Part shown: piece by piece, positions 21,072-32,660 of the stretch
How the letters are laid out: each line of letters opens with the position of its first letter
Position numbering within the stretch: position 1 is the stretch's first letter
From: Fulvia fulva
Lineage: Eukaryota; Ascomycota; Dothideomycetes; Mycosphaerellales; Mycosphaerellaceae
Direction of reading: 5' to 3'
DNA: 64,000 bases
Assembly: GCF_020509005.1 (NCBI RefSeq)
Contig: NC_063024.1
Location: 62,001 to 126,000 of the forward strand
Position numbers and translations under genes: made by a program
The notes under the pieces: generated by a model
Told to the model about the DNA's origin: nothing
Databases searched by the model: none
What the model saw: the letters and a program-made list of their open reading frames with translations, nothing else

Positions 21072-21332
21072 TGTTGAGAATATACAGGCTAGCAGGGCGA
21101 AATATATAGGTCTAGTGGACCCGTATTTAGTCACGTGACTAGTGATGACGTGACTGAGCACGTGACTAATATTTCCTAGCCCCGGGCTAGGAAACATCTA
21201 GACACCTGTATCCTTAATATCATCACACCTGCGATACTTGTATGTAGATACACGCTATCTAGCTAGGTCCTTCTTTGTCGTCTTGTATAATTTACCGCCC
21301 TCTACTACTACGTAACTCGTACCTGTTTAACA
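21072..21332 (+). repeat. Solo LTR of a copia-like element
   Basis: 261 bp from TGTTGAGAATATACAGG to CTGTTTAACA, flanked by a perfect 5-bp duplication GCTTA (21067-21071 and 21333-21337). No internal element sequence is attached, so this is a solo LTR left by LTR-LTR recombination. Related, in opposite orientation, to 1680-1913. It contains several CACGTG-like palindromes (21130-21180). Confidence 0.82.
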
Positions 21333-22217
21333 GCTTATACAAATACGCCTAAATTAAGCAAACGACGAGGTGTTTAAGGGCGGAATAAGGTAAATATAGA
21401 CGAAGGGCGTAGTAGTAAGCGCTAAAGGACAATAGTATAGTAGGTGAATAATAACTAGAATTTCGATATAATACTACCTATTTGAGACAGGTAGATAACG
21501 CCTATAACGGCAGGATAAATAAGTGAATTTAGGTGTGGAAATAAGTAACGTGTCCCAAGGCTGTGGGTCAGCGCTAAGTTCCTCTGACACCTAAGGAAAT
21601 CTGTCTGTAGGTCGTCCGCAGTCAGCGGATCGATGATTACACAGCAGTCCCGCTTCTGCAGGTACGGATTGCTTGCGAGCTAGCGTGGCTGCAGCGGCCC
21701 CACTCGAGACGGCGGACGATGGCAACGTCTCCCAGACGACAGGTGCTGTTGTGCGATGATGTCGTGAGGCGTTGTTGGTCGTGTGTTTCGTCTGTTCTGC
21801 ACAAGATCATCGTCTGGACTTGAGAGCTGCTGTGAGAAAAGATTGCAGGCAGGGCAGGCAGGCCAGCCGATGAGAAGGTCCCGAGATAGAACTATCCCTG
21901 TCGAGTCGGAGATGATGGCAGCTGAAACATTGAACAGCTCACGCTTCGCCATTGGAGCTGGCAGCTGGCAGCTTACTCGAGTGAGCACAACACGGGACGA
22001 GCCTCTCACTGTAGATTGTCCAAAGCTTCAACGTCTTCACTCAACTTGATGTTCGGTTTGCGCGCAGTTGGATACTGTATACATAGCCCCACGCGACCAC
22101 CCTGAACAGCGCGCGGCTCGTGTGCAGGCCCGAGGACATTATTGATAGGACGGCAGGCGCCCATTGCGAGGCGACACAAGCGCGCAATCGCGCAATCCTT
22201 GAAACGCGCGATTAAGA
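21333..22217. other. Transition from RIP-altered repeat to gene-bearing DNA
   Basis: RIP-like composition (TpA-rich, CpA-poor) continues to about 21535 without a recognisable element, then ends abruptly. From about 21540 to 22217 the composition is normal. I see no convincing coding frame; this is probably the upstream region of the septin-like gene. Confidence 0.5.
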
Positions 22218-24614
22218 ATGGCTGCAGCATTTGGAGGAAGCGACAAGCTGCGAAACGATGTTGACTACACTGTCTCCCACCGAACGCCTCCCGTCCCCTC
22301 TTCGCCCACCTCGATCGCATACTCGAGCGCGTCCGCTGCCGCAACAGACCCACGCGCCATTGGCATTGCCGTCCCGCTCCACCTGCACCATCAACTGCCG
22401 AACCACGACCAGGTGAATGCAGCTCCAGGTGCCGCCACGGAAGCCACGCGAGATAAGGCGTCGTCCGCGATTGGAAGTGACGGCGACGTGTTGAAGGCGA
22501 GATCGCATTCACAGCGTGGTGGAAGGCGCCCTAGCTTGTCTTCCGTCTTCCTGCGCCGCAGCAATACCACCTCGAGCCAACACAGCAAGACCGACAAGAA
22601 CCAATCCACCGCCTACACAGGCTACACTGCAGACGAAACCGTACCTCCCGTTCCCGTTCCCGCCCCTCGCACCCTCATCGCAGCTGCCGAGCAACGAGCG
22701 GCCGAGGACAAGAAGACTCGCAGCAGTAGCGACACGTTCAGAGAAGGTGCCGGCAAGATGCTGCGCAAGTCGAGCAGGAACAAGGCTGCTCGGCAGGCCG
22801 AAGCAGAAAGGAAGGCGAACCAAGTCCCGCGACAAGCACCACATCTTCCCTCGCTACCATCGCTCAATCCCACCTTTGGCACCGACTCAGACCGGCCGGA
22901 CAGCGTCGCCATCTTCACCAACGCCTACACTCATTCTACGCCCGCCGCAGAGCCGCGTCCTACCGCCAACTTCTCCCGCCCTGGAGGTGCAATGGTGCCA
23001 CCCGTCAGCATGTTCAACAGCTCTTCACCCGCCTACCGCACCGGCAATGGTCTGCCGCATTCCTCGTCACCACCCGAAGTGCGACCTCCAAAGCCGAGCG
23101 GCGAGTATGTACCTGATGTCATCAATCGCTCTGAGAGCATGACCAACCGCGGCCGCTACTCGTATGCAAATAGCACTACATTCGTTAATGCGGTCAACAG
23201 TCCGAGGCGGGTTCGCAGACGCAAGGACCCGACGCCCTTCAAGTGAGCAGTCCATCATCCATCCCCAAGCATCGCACTATACTGACCCGGCTGCAGCTTC
23301 CTCGTCATCGGAGCCAAGAACTGCGGCAAGACGTCACTCATCTCGTTCCTCAAACACTCACTCGCTCTGCCCAAGCACAAGCAAGCGTCAGACTACCAGC
23401 CAGACTCGCAGACGGCCGGCAACAGATCGTCCTTCACCTCGCACTACCTCGAGACCGAGATCGATGGCGAACGTGTGGGCCTGACCATGTGGGACTCTGC
23501 CGGACTGGAAAAGAATGTTGTCGATCTGCAACTGCGAGAGATGACCGCCTTCGTCGAGTCCAAGTTCGAGGACACCTTCGTTGAAGAGCAAAGAGTCATG
23601 AGAAGTCCTGGCGTCAAGGACACCCACATCCACTGCGTCTTGCTTGTGCTTGACCCTTCACGACTTGACACCACAATTGCCAACTCCGCCGCCTTCCAAA
23701 AGAACGGATCTCATTCTGGTAGCCTCGATGACGATCTGGACTTGCAGGTGATGCGAGCTTTGTGGGGCAAGACGACGGTCATCCCAGTCGTTTCGAAAGC
23801 AGACACTTTGACCTTGTCGCACATGTCGTTCCTGAAGCGGGCTGTATGGCAAGCCCTGAAAGGTGCCTCTCTGGATCCCCTGGAAGCACTGGAGCTTGAA
23901 GATGATGCGGAAGAGGAGGAAGATGAGGCCAACGACGAAGATAGCATTGCTGGCGATGCTTTGCATACTCCCAGGACCCGCAAACACCAGCGTCTATCGT
24001 CTCTTTCGGTCGCGGCCAACAGCAGTGATCACGACGATGAGACGCCGTACCTTCCAATGTCGATCCTGTCACCAGATTTGTACGACCTGCCTCCCTACGT
24101 GCCAGCACACAAAGCTGGCAAGCCGGATAAAGTCGGACGACGCTTCCCCTGGGGCTTCGCTGACCCGTACGACCCGCAACATTGCGACTTCGGTCGTCTT
24201 CGTGATAGCATCTTCTCAGAATGGCGCAGCGATCTTCGCGAACTCAGTCGCTCCAAGTGGTATGAGAATTGGCGTACCAGCAGGCTTAAGAACCTCCCAG
24301 GATCAAGGCAGAGGATCAAGGGTGGCGTGACGCCGGTGACATCTGTCCCTAAGGAGGGCAGAATGACGAGCCAGTCTTCGCGCCACTTTTCGCCACCCAC
24401 GAATTCGACGCCAAGTCAGGCTGGTACGGCGACTTCCAGTGTGCCGAGGAGTGTGAGCGTCACCAGCAACACCACGGCAGCGACCAGCCATGCTGTTAAC
24501 CCTACCGGTATGGCGACAGTCTCGGAGAATGGCGGCAAGAGAGACTTCTCTGGTGCAAGTCAGACTGGCAGCGTAAGAGGTGGCACGTACCGAAGTGTCG
24601 AGACCTATCAATGA
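22218..24614 (+). CDS. Septin-type GTPase-domain protein
   Basis: Model join(22218..23242, 23297..24614), 780 aa. The intron (GTGAGC...CTGCAG) is required to join the N-terminal half to the P-loop: exon 2 opens with FLVIGAKNCGKTS (G1/Walker A, about residues 343-355). WDSAGLE at about 407-412 is the G3 box and SKAD at about 508-511 fits the septin/Ras G4 box. Residues 1-340 are Ser/Pro-rich and probably disordered. An acidic insert (DDAEEEEDE) follows the G domain, and the last 120 residues are Ser/Thr-rich. Septins are membrane-associated GTPases that assemble at septa and polarity sites. No C-terminal coiled coil is visible, as in the divergent AspE-like group of filamentous fungi. The exact septin class is inferred. 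Confidence 0.75.
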
Positions 24615-26606
24615 GTGACGAGACGGCCCAAGCGGATCCTGGACACAGACGATTGTACGAAACATCGATACCACGACATCAATACAAGGACACAGGCAGG
24701 AAGTCCGGTAATCGAACGTCCACAGCAAGGGAAGCAAGGGAGGCAACAACAAGAATAAGGAGGAATGTTTCGCGACTCAAAGTCAGGAAAGTAGCGTTCA
24801 CAGCGAGGGCGCCAAGTGCAGGATTTTCGTGTTTTTGCTTTCGCTCTGTATGCGATTCGCAAGTATGGTTGAAGGAAGATTGAGATTGAGGTTGTGGATT
24901 CAAAGTGTGTTTTTGATTGTGTAGATATACCCCCAATGATGCGTGCGAGTGCGAGTGCGACGTTCAGCAAGTGAGTAGAAGTGTGGAATGTATGAATTGA
25001 CACGCTTTACAAAAACGATACCCGCCCCTTCAGACTGCGAAACATGACTGTGCTCAATGCCGATTGTGGCAATGGTTCGAAAGGCAAAAAGATGAACGCT
25101 AGTTGAGCAGTTGATCAAGGAAAAGCTTTCCTGGCTAACATCTGTAACCCCGTTGGTCTGCCGCGGCCGCGGGACTTGACGTGTGGGTGGGAAGGTATAT
25201 ATATATATATATGAGGCCGGAAAGAGGGTGGTCTTGACAATTATCGTTGGCTTAATGGTACGGCGTTCGGTCTTTAGGGCTGTTGTCGATGATGCGTTCA
25301 GCCAGTTTTTCGACGCTGTGGACGATCACTGCGTCGTGTAGTCTAGGAAGGGCGAGCCGTTGGGTCGGCGGTGGTTGTTTTTTCTTCTTGTTGCATCTTT
25401 TTGCATGTGTTGTAGACACCGCTGCATGATGCGCCGAGGACTCAATGGGATCCGATGGTGGAAGGGGGTCTTGCCGACTCGTACTTGTCGCGGAATTCAA
25501 TGGTGGGGGTAGAATAAAGATGTGGCTGGGGGGCGGGGGGGGGGGAAGATGTCGAGATAGGGGAGACTTTTCATGGTGGTGGTGATGGTGTACGCAACGA
25601 ATCGCATGTCGCTTAAACGGGGTGTACAGTACTGTGCAGGAACATTGCTGGAGGCTTCGGAGTTTGGGTATTGGCGCCTTCATTGGTGTCGAGGGCAATT
25701 CTTGTTCGAGTGGCGGAGACCTTATACGGTATGAGTGGAGTCTCCTGCGAGATAATGCTGGGCTGTAGGGGCAGGTGTGGATCACAAAGGCGTGCGAATC
25801 GTGACGGGAAGGAGTGGACTGGCGTGGCTTGGGATCAGAGTGGTCGGAGTTGTGGCTTCTGGTCTCAATGGGTGATGAGATTAAGGTATCTGCCAGTAGT
25901 GGCTTGAAGCATGTTGGGGTCTCGAAGTCGCAAATATCGGCTTGCACCTCCCTCCACGGAAGCCATGGGCCTGCTGTCTAACAAGAGGATGTCCAGAGAA
26001 GACATACTCCCCGGGGAGAAGGATCCGGGCAGTATCCAGTCTCTGTTCGAAAGCCATTACCGTTCGGGGAACTATGATCCACTTACGTCGCAGGTCGAAC
26101 TGCCCCATCTCCCATTTCAGAGCAGCCTTTACCCCTGGCCTGGGAGCTGAGATATCCTTACATCTCGCCTCGGCATCGCCACCACCTCTTCTATCCCTCT
26201 CCTGTTGCCTCCCCGTACCACCACTTCATCTTTATGATAAACTTCAGCTCTTGCAAGAGTCTGGAGACGTGTGCGTTTGTGGTGTGTGTTCTGCAAAGGG
26301 CGATAGTGGTTGGCTCCAGCGGAAGTTGCTTTTTTGAACGTTTGAGGTTGTGAAGCCGGCAGCTAGCGTCGTCTAGAATCTGACCAATGAGAGGGATCGA
26401 TAGAAGATTGTCAGATGCATGGTAATCGCTGGCAAGTTCCGTTCTTCTCGCACGCTCATGAACATGAAATCGGTCTAGTTGCGGTCAGCACAGACGACTT
26501 GGTTATGTAGGGACTACAACTCCTTGAAAATACTCCATTGCGACCTCTCGATCCAGCTATAACACACGCTCAGAACGCATTCCCCACCAAGCGCCTCTCC
26601 CTTCCC
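24615..26606. other. Intergenic, 2 kb, with microsatellites
   Basis: Contains a (TA)n run at about 25195-25212 and a G-rich run at about 25528-25550. The opposite-strand frame at 25252-25947 is low-complexity (His/Pro/Ser) and not convincing. A short frame at 25911-26150 is listed separately. Nothing else is recognised. Confidence 0.5.
25911..26150 (+). CDS. Possible short protein, unrecognised
   Basis: 79-codon ATG frame. The central part, with 'MGLLSNKRMSREDILPGEKD' and further polar residues, has a protein-like composition and typical codon choice. A possible splice donor (CAG|GT) lies at about 26091. There is no recognisable domain or signal peptide, and it could be an exon of a longer gene or chance. 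Confidence 0.22.
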   Translation: MLGSRSRKYRLAPPSTEAMGLLSNKRMSREDILPGEKDPGSIQSLFESHYRSGNYDPLTSQVELPHLPFQSSLYPWPGS

Positions 26607-27565
26607 TCAAAACTTATGCACCTCCTTCTTCCCCAGTCCCAACTCCGTCAACGTGCTCCCCACCGCACTCTCCATCGCCGGCGGTCCACACAAAAACACC
26701 TTCTTCCCCTGATCATCACCCCACGAACTTCCACACCTCTCAATCGCCTGCTGCAACACACCCTTATTCACATATCCCTTCCTCCACTTCTCGCCCTTCT
26801 CTTGCGCATCTGGCCCACTGACACAATACGTCACCTGCAACCTCCCGGGATATTGCTGCTCCAGCCCCTCTAACTCGTCTCTCAGCACGATGTCCCGCTC
26901 GCCGTTCACACCCCATAGCAGCTGGACTTTTGTCTGGTCGTCGGCGTTGCTGAGGATGCCTTTCGCAAGAGAGTAGATAGGCGTGATGCCCGCGCCGCCG
27001 GCTACGAGGAGGACGGAAGTGGAAGATTGTGGGATCTTCCAGTTGTAGCCGGGGATCGGACCTCGAACGCTGAGGTGGTCGCCGGGAGAAAGGGAGTGCA
27101 TGTAGGTGCTGGCGCGGCCGTTGGGGTACTGCTTTACGAGGAGCTCGAGGGTGCCACGGGTAGTGGGGTCGGAGATGGGCGTGTAAGGGCGGAGGACGGG
27201 GAGCCAGGCGTTGGAGGGTGTGTGTTGGGTTAGGATTGCGGCTGGAGAGGGACGTTAGATTGAGCCGGCTTGCGTGGAGAAGAAGGGATATGCGTACAGC
27301 CAGCTGGGACACCACTGATTTCATTGTCTCCTCCAGGAAGAGCAAACGTTATGCGCTTGGTATCGTGGTTGACCTGCTCTGACTTGGTGACTGTGAGCTG
27401 CTTGCTGAAGAGCATCGAGGCTGGGAAGGCCAATGTCTTGGTGGGCGGCTGGTGGGCTGAATCGAGCATGATGGGCCGTCGCGTGGAAAGGTATGCGGTC
27501 CCGGCTATGCCGACTGCTCCTGCTGTAAAGTAAGGGAGAGCTCGTCTTGAGAGGAGTGAAGCCAT
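26607..27565 (-). CDS. MCR1: NADH-cytochrome b5 reductase, mitochondrial MCR1 type
   Basis: Model complement(join(26607..27241, 27298..27565)), 300 aa. One 56-bp intron (GTACGC...CTCCAG) restores the FAD-binding motif RPYTP in exon 2. The N-terminus (MASLLSRRALPYFTAGAVG) is basic then hydrophobic, fitting a mitochondrial outer-membrane/intermembrane-space anchor. FAD domain: RPYTPISD and GRASTYMHSL. NAD domain: LLVAGGAGITPIYSL and KKVFLCGPPAME, the CGPP motif near the C-terminus. Length and the terminal 'VHKF' fit fungal MCR1. It transfers electrons from NADH via FAD to cytochrome b5 or related acceptors, supporting sterol and antioxidant metabolism. Confidence 0.92.
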
Positions 27566-28223
27566 GGTTGGCAGGTGATCGGTCGTGCTAGATATATGTG
27601 TTTGCTGTCTGCTGTGGTGTTAGGGGGTTGATGCTGTACCCCGGCACGTTAAGCAGGGTGTTGAGAGGAAAAATAGGGAGCGCTTAGCTGTGGGAGTATG
27701 CTTTGGGAAGCAGAAGACGTGTCTGTTGAGGCAGCCGCCCAGCGCAGTGCTTGAGGCTGCAGTCGATGGTATGTTCGGACATTCAATGCCCGACGGGACC
27801 CGAGCAAGGACGCCTCATCAGTGGATACCATTTCTCGTCCTCAGCCAGCTCACAGGCATCTGGGGTGACATGGCCCTTTGCCAACAGTTGTCGGACATCT
27901 TTGTCCGTGTTGTGCTGATTGAAGGCGATGTGGTGTGCTGGAAAGACGTCGGCAAGGGAAGGCAATGAGTTGCGAGCCATCTATTCCGGGAAGAGATCGG
28001 CAACTATCGGCACCGATGATGCCGATGTTGGTCTTTCGTGCCACGTTCGTGAAACATCTCAAGAGTACAAGAGCAACAAAATCACTGCACCATCAATGAC
28101 AGCGGACATCGCTTGAATGCTATGTGCCTGAGTGTGCAGCTGGGAGGATGACAGTCGCGGGGGGCACTGACACCACGAAGCTGTCACTTGGAGACATACG
28201 ACACGTGCCCTGAAGAGTGTGCT
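27566..28223. other. Intergenic between divergent genes
   Basis: Separates MCR1 (minus) from the acetyltransferase (plus). No convincing coding frame; presumably a shared upstream region. Confidence 0.5.
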
Positions 28224-28805
28224 ATGAGAGTCCTGTCGACAACCACCTTATCTCACAGCCCGCGAATGGCTTATCAAACATTGCCCAAGATCCTCCTCAG
28301 ACCAGACGCGGGTAGTTCTGATGATATCGCACACATACGAGACGTAATTCGAGATGCGTTTGCCGCCAAGTCTCATCTCGACCACAAGGAGGCCGACATT
28401 GTGGACTCGCTTCGCAAGGCTGGAGCATTGACCATATCACTGGCGGCCTATCTCCATCAATCGGAGTCAGGAACGATCGTTGGCCATATAGCAGCTTCTC
28501 CGGTCTTGATCGACGGCGAAAGCCATGGATGGTTTGGCCTCGGACCGGTTTCCCTCCGACCTGCTCACCAAGGACAAGGTATTGGCAGCGCTCTAGTGAA
28601 AGGTGCACTCGAAGCCCTACGAGATGCGGGAGCTGCAGGCTGCGTGGTTGCGGGGAGTCCAAGATATTATCATCGATTTGGTTTTCAGCACAACCCAGCT
28701 ATAACTTTCGAAGGTGCACCAGCTAAGTACTTTCAAAGTATCACACTCAACGGGCCAACCGTGAGCGGGAAAGTCGCGTACCATGAGGCCTTCAACATCA
28801 GATAA
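28224..28805 (+). CDS. GNAT-family N-acetyltransferase (YhbS-like)
   Basis: Intronless, 193 aa from the ATG at 28224; a second ATG at 28266 (MAYQTLPKILL) gives 179 aa and is closer to where homology should start. The acetyl-CoA-binding motif A is clear: LGPVSLRPAHQGQGIGSALV, with the Q/RxxGxG/A loop as QGQGIG. Following blocks GCVVAGSPRYYHRFGF and a late 'ALNGPTVSGKVAYHEAF'-like end match the small YhbS-type acetyltransferases common in bacteria and fungi. Substrate unknown. The lack of introns and the bacterial-type family leave ancient transfer possible but unproven. Confidence 0.85.
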   Translation: MRVLSTTTLSHSPRMAYQTLPKILLRPDAGSSDDIAHIRDVIRDAFAAKSHLDHKEADIVDSLRKAGALTISLAAYLHQSESGTIVGHIAASPVLIDGESHGWFGLGPVSLRPAHQGQGIGSALVKGALEALRDAGAAGCVVAGSPRYYHRFGFQHNPAITFEGAPAKYFQSITLNGPTVSGKVAYHEAFNIR

Positions 28806-29458
28806 GGCTTGCTCAGATCCTCATTGTAGATCAGAAAGACGATGAGATGCCGTCCGCGGAGCCTATACCGTGCCACAAGGATTGCTGCAGGCTCGAAGGA
28901 TTCGGAGAAAACGCTAATTTCAGGCAGCACTTGGACTTTATGGACAAAGCTCATTACATCAGGTCGATGTGTATGGAAGTCATTGTCATAGTCCTCACCT
29001 CACCATGAACAGAGCTTTGGTATCGGTACCAACAAACGACCCGACTCTGTCTCAACACAATGACCAGCACGATGCGGATCCAGCGGCTTCTTCTACAGGC
29101 ATACGCCATGGCAGCTGAGAGCGCTGTGCTTGCGATAGTGTCCAGTTGCATTGCAACAGTCTTACTTGCTGTCGCAGCAGCTATCTGGTGCTTCATATTC
29201 TAAGCTCCAGCTGCAAGAGGGTACAGGTCCTGATACTACGCTGTCCACATCATTTTGGGACCTTCCAGCCCGGGACTAGCAAGTTTCTTGCGAGATACAT
29301 GGGTGTTACACAACAATGGCGGGTTCCTGCCGAGATAACGCGCTGTCAGCAGCCTGCGCCTAGCCGAGCAACTTCTCCGATGAGCAAGTTGTCAACAGTC
29401 TTTTCAAAGTCATCAACTCAAAGGTACTTTCCCGCCAGTCACAAACTCATATTCATCC
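28806..29458. other. Intergenic
   Basis: No convincing coding frame or repeat seen. Confidence 0.5.
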
Positions 29459-31003
29459 ATGGGCCACAACACTCTACCCTCACGACCAGAAGATGGACAA
29501 ACGAACAACTTCCCGCTTGTACTGGTCGACCAAAACGCCAGCATACACGACAGACAAATGACACAGCACTTTGCACGTGCTCATACTGCCAAAGTGAACC
29601 GACGAAAGCATCGGGATGAGATCAAGCACTCACGCATCGAGCGTGCCACCACTTCGCGTAGAGTTGAGACTTTCAAGTCGAAGACCATTACTGCAGTCGA
29701 GGTTCCTACGAAGCTTGCCAGAAAGCCAGGCATCAAGCGGCCGACCGTCAGTCGTGCTCACTCGTGGCCACCCAACAGCACTCTCATCCCGCGCTCGCTC
29801 GCGCCTGTGTTTGACGGATTGGCTGTATCGAGCTTTGATCCAGCAGTGACTCCGGAAGCTGCTAGAGTGGCCGACTTTTGTAAGTTCAGACTCTACCTAT
29901 GTGTTACAAAGCTTTGAACCTGATGAAACGACTCGCCAGACCTGAACGTTGTCTATCCTGGCCGTCTGCCGCAGAACGAAGCCCTGGTACGATTCCAAGC
30001 CTTTTGTGAACATCGCGTCATCTTCCATGTCTTCCATTACGGCGCCGCAGCATACCAGAACCTCTCCAACAATCAGGGGAGCGTAGCCATCCGCAATGAG
30101 ATGCTACAGCACAAGTCGAAGAGCATACACGAGCTCAGCGAGCTTTTGACCAATCTGGCTCCTGAAAACATCGAGATCGCTATTCTGGCCGTCTTGTTCC
30201 TCGGTACCAGCGAAGTCCATGACAATATCGAATCAACATGTCTACTGCCACTGTTCCCGCATCTTCCATATGCCAAGTGGATCGGCGTCTGGGGTCGCAT
30301 GAAGCCAGTCGCGGCGCATGCTGATGCTTTGGATCTCCTCGTTAATCGTCAAGGTAGCCTCGAGCAGCTGCAGATGCCAGGACTAGCACTCAACATTGCT
30401 CGGTCAGTCAGTGATAGATTCCGAAACGATGCATACTGACGCCGTCGCAGTTTCGATTTACGCTATGCTAGTTTATCACTCAGCAGCCCAAAGTTTCTCT
30501 ACAATTGGCCGATAGAGGAAGACATCCTGACCAAATGTCAAGCATTGCAACATCCGTCAGCGGAGGCGCCTGGCAATGGCTTCCGTGCAATGTCAGGGAA
30601 GCTACCACCAGACCTGCTTTCCACGCTCCTGGTGTTGGCGGCTGTAGATCAGCTGATCCGTACGCAAACAGAGGCTGGACCAACAAAAGACCTCCAAGGT
30701 CTCGAAGGTGCCAGAAGTGGTGTGCATCACCGAATCCTTTCGCTGCCGAGCTGGGAGCGGTTGCCAACTCCCACTAATGCTGACTGGCGGACCTACGAGT
30801 GTTGTCGACTGGTGGCGACACTATACTCAAGCGCAATAATGTCGGGTCTGCCACCTGACACTGGCTGGAGTCGGGTGCTGGTTACACAGCTTCGAAAAGC
30901 GCTCGAACGGCACGGGTTCGTCTCGCCTACAAACACGCACTGGCTCATCTGGGTCCTGGTCCTGGGTGGCATTGCCTCGCTGGATTCACGTCATCGAAAT
31001 TGA
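29459..31003 (+). CDS. Fungal transcription-factor-like protein without zinc cluster
   Basis: Model join(29459..29879, 29940..30402, 30451..31003), 478 aa. Both introns keep frame (GTAAGT...GCCAG, 60 bp; GTCAGT...CGCAG, 48 bp). The N-terminus has the pattern LVLVDQNASIHDRQMTQHF followed by AKVNRRKHR, seen at the start of many fungal 'transcription factor domain' proteins, but no Zn(II)2Cys6 cluster. The rest is alpha-helical, with 'WPIEEDILTKCQ' and a C-terminal 'HWLIWVLVLGGIAS' block typical of the fungal-specific regulatory domain. Probably a nuclear regulatory protein that either lost or never had a DNA-binding cluster. Function otherwise unknown. Confidence 0.75.
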
Positions 31004-31403
31004 TATGTGGAAAGTCTGCGAGCGACACTACACAGGTCAGACACACGGACATGCGCTGCATTGCGGCAGAAAGTGCGGCCTTTCCTATGGTCCGACAGCG
31101 CCTGCTTGCACAGTGCTCGTGTACTGTGGGAGGCAGCTACCACGCCGCCACAACTTGGGCCAGTTGCGTGAAGTGGGAAAGATTCTGAGTGTCTCGCGGT
31201 CACCAAGTGCGTGAAACAGCGAGGCCTTGTGCTGCTTCAGGATTATGCACTCGATACACGTGATACAGGTTGGCGTTGAAACATCGCTTCCAATCGACAT
31301 ATCTCAGTCCTCAGTCGTCAGCGAAAGAATTATAACCTTTGATCCATGGCTTTCACACCATCACACACCCTTCAACCACAACTATCGCACCAAGCACCAC
31401 AAG
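31004..31403. other. Short intergenic, upstream of RING gene
   Basis: An in-frame extension upstream of 31404 exists, but its residues look non-coding. No element recognised. Confidence 0.45.
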
Positions 31404-32660
31404 ATGGTCCTGCCGGCCTATGACGAGTTCCAGCGGCTGCTGTCGGAGCCGGTTGACGACTGCCCCATATGTCGCGAGCCATTCAACAGGGGATTTCGCA
31501 CGGTATGCGGTCACGTCTTTTGCATCCAGTGCGCCCGGGAGTGGTTTCGCGAGAAGTGCACATGTCCAAGTTGCAGGGAGATCTTGTACGATAAGCATAC
31601 GATGCCTTACGAGATGCGTGGCGATTACGACGACGACGAATCCGAAGATGGATACACCAGCGACGATGAAGACGAAAGCGATGATTATAATAGCGACGAC
31701 GATGAGAGCGATGACGATACAAGCGATGACGATACAAGCGATATTTCGACTAGCGAGAGGCGTATGTTTGATCACCTAACTCGTCACATTTCTGAAGAGT
31801 ACCAAGACGCCCTCTCGAGCGAAAGCAGCGCTCACGTTCATAACGATGGCGCAACAAGCCCAGAAGACCAGTATGCAACTGCGGAAGAGGACTTGGACGA
31901 TGACACAGATGAGGACGATGACGAGTCCACCTGGTACGAAGACGAAGAACCTCGCGACTGGCCAGCGTGTGATCGATACGATTCAGATTCGGAGGCTGAG
32001 GATGAGGATGTCCGTGACACATCCAGCGATGCTCGTCAGCGCATATTGCGCGATGAAAATGTTGTCCCATATCATAACATGGACACCCAACACCGGCCAG
32101 CGTGGGATTATCACGGTCAAGGTTATCACGGTCAAGATTATCACGGTCAAGATTATCACGGTCAAGATCATCACGGTCAAGATTATCACGGCCAAGATTA
32201 TCACGGTCAAGATTCGGGCGACGAGTTTCATCATGACAGAGCCAGCCATGGTCAACAGCGCGCAGTCGTGACTGGCGATAGAGAGCTGTTAATCTGGCAC
32301 GGACTCGCTTGCAAGCTACTTGAGCTTGTGGGCAACGCTACGGATGTTCAAGAAGTAAGAGAGACATCTGATATCCTGCAACATAATACCATCGCTTCAT
32401 TTCCTAGGTGGAGGAAACCGGACGAAGACGACAATGACGATGCTGAGCTATTGATCTGGTGCGAGCTTGTCTGCAGACTGATTGAGCTCGCAGCGACTGC
32501 AGCCGACATCCGAGAAGTGAAATTGACATCTGGTGTCTTACTGAAGCAGGCAATGGCACAAGTTCATAGCTGGGTCCATTCGGTGCTTCTCCCATCCTCC
32601 GACGATATCTGGCGAAGAATTATACAAGCTAACGATATGATGACAACCGTGCCGAACTGA
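31404..32660 (+). CDS. Acidic RING-finger protein with YHGQD repeats (probable E3 ligase)
   Basis: Intronless, 418 aa from ATG 31404 (MVLPAYDEF); the open frame extends upstream to 31227 without protein-like character. A C3HC4 RING lies at about residues 18-56: CPIC...CGHVFC..C...CTCPSC. It is followed by a long Asp/Glu/Ser run ('DDDESDDDTSDDDTSD') and seven tandem copies of YHGQ(D/G) encoded at 32109-32213. The C-terminal 140 residues contain two related helical segments ('LLIWHGLACKLLELVGNATD' and 'LLIWCELVCRLIELAATAAD'), an internal duplication. RING domains recruit E2 enzymes for ubiquitin transfer; the substrate is unknown. The repeat plus duplicated helix arrangement is not one I recognise. 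Confidence 0.8.
   Translation: MVLPAYDEFQRLLSEPVDDCPICREPFNRGFRTVCGHVFCIQCAREWFREKCTCPSCREILYDKHTMPYEMRGDYDDDESEDGYTSDDEDESDDYNSDDDESDDDTSDDDTSDISTSERRMFDHLTRHISEEYQDALSSESSAHVHNDGATSPEDQYATAEEDLDDDTDEDDDESTWYEDEEPRDWPACDRYDSDSEAEDEDVRDTSSDARQRILRDENVVPYHNMDTQHRPAWDYHGQGYHGQDYHGQDYHGQDHHGQDYHGQDYHGQDSGDEFHHDRASHGQQRAVVTGDRELLIWHGLACKLLELVGNATDVQEVRETSDILQHNTIASFPRWRKPDEDDNDDAELLIWCELVCRLIELAATAADIREVKLTSGVLLKQAMAQVHSWVHSVLLPSSDDIWRRIIQANDMMTTVPN
32109..32213 (+). repeat. Seven 15-bp coding repeats (YHGQD)
   Basis: In-frame minisatellite TATCACGGTCAAGAT x7. The units differ only at scattered bases (first unit ends in Gly, the fourth begins with His, one has GGC for GGT). Confidence 0.92.

Noticed and set aside
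22006..22512. 168-codon minus-strand ORF opposite the septin-like gene
   Set aside because: Overlaps a well supported coding exon and has no recognisable motif.
25252..25947. 231-codon minus-strand ORF rich in His, Pro and Ser
   Set aside because: Low complexity from microsatellites (CACCAC and C runs); no domain, no signal peptide, no splice-supported extension.
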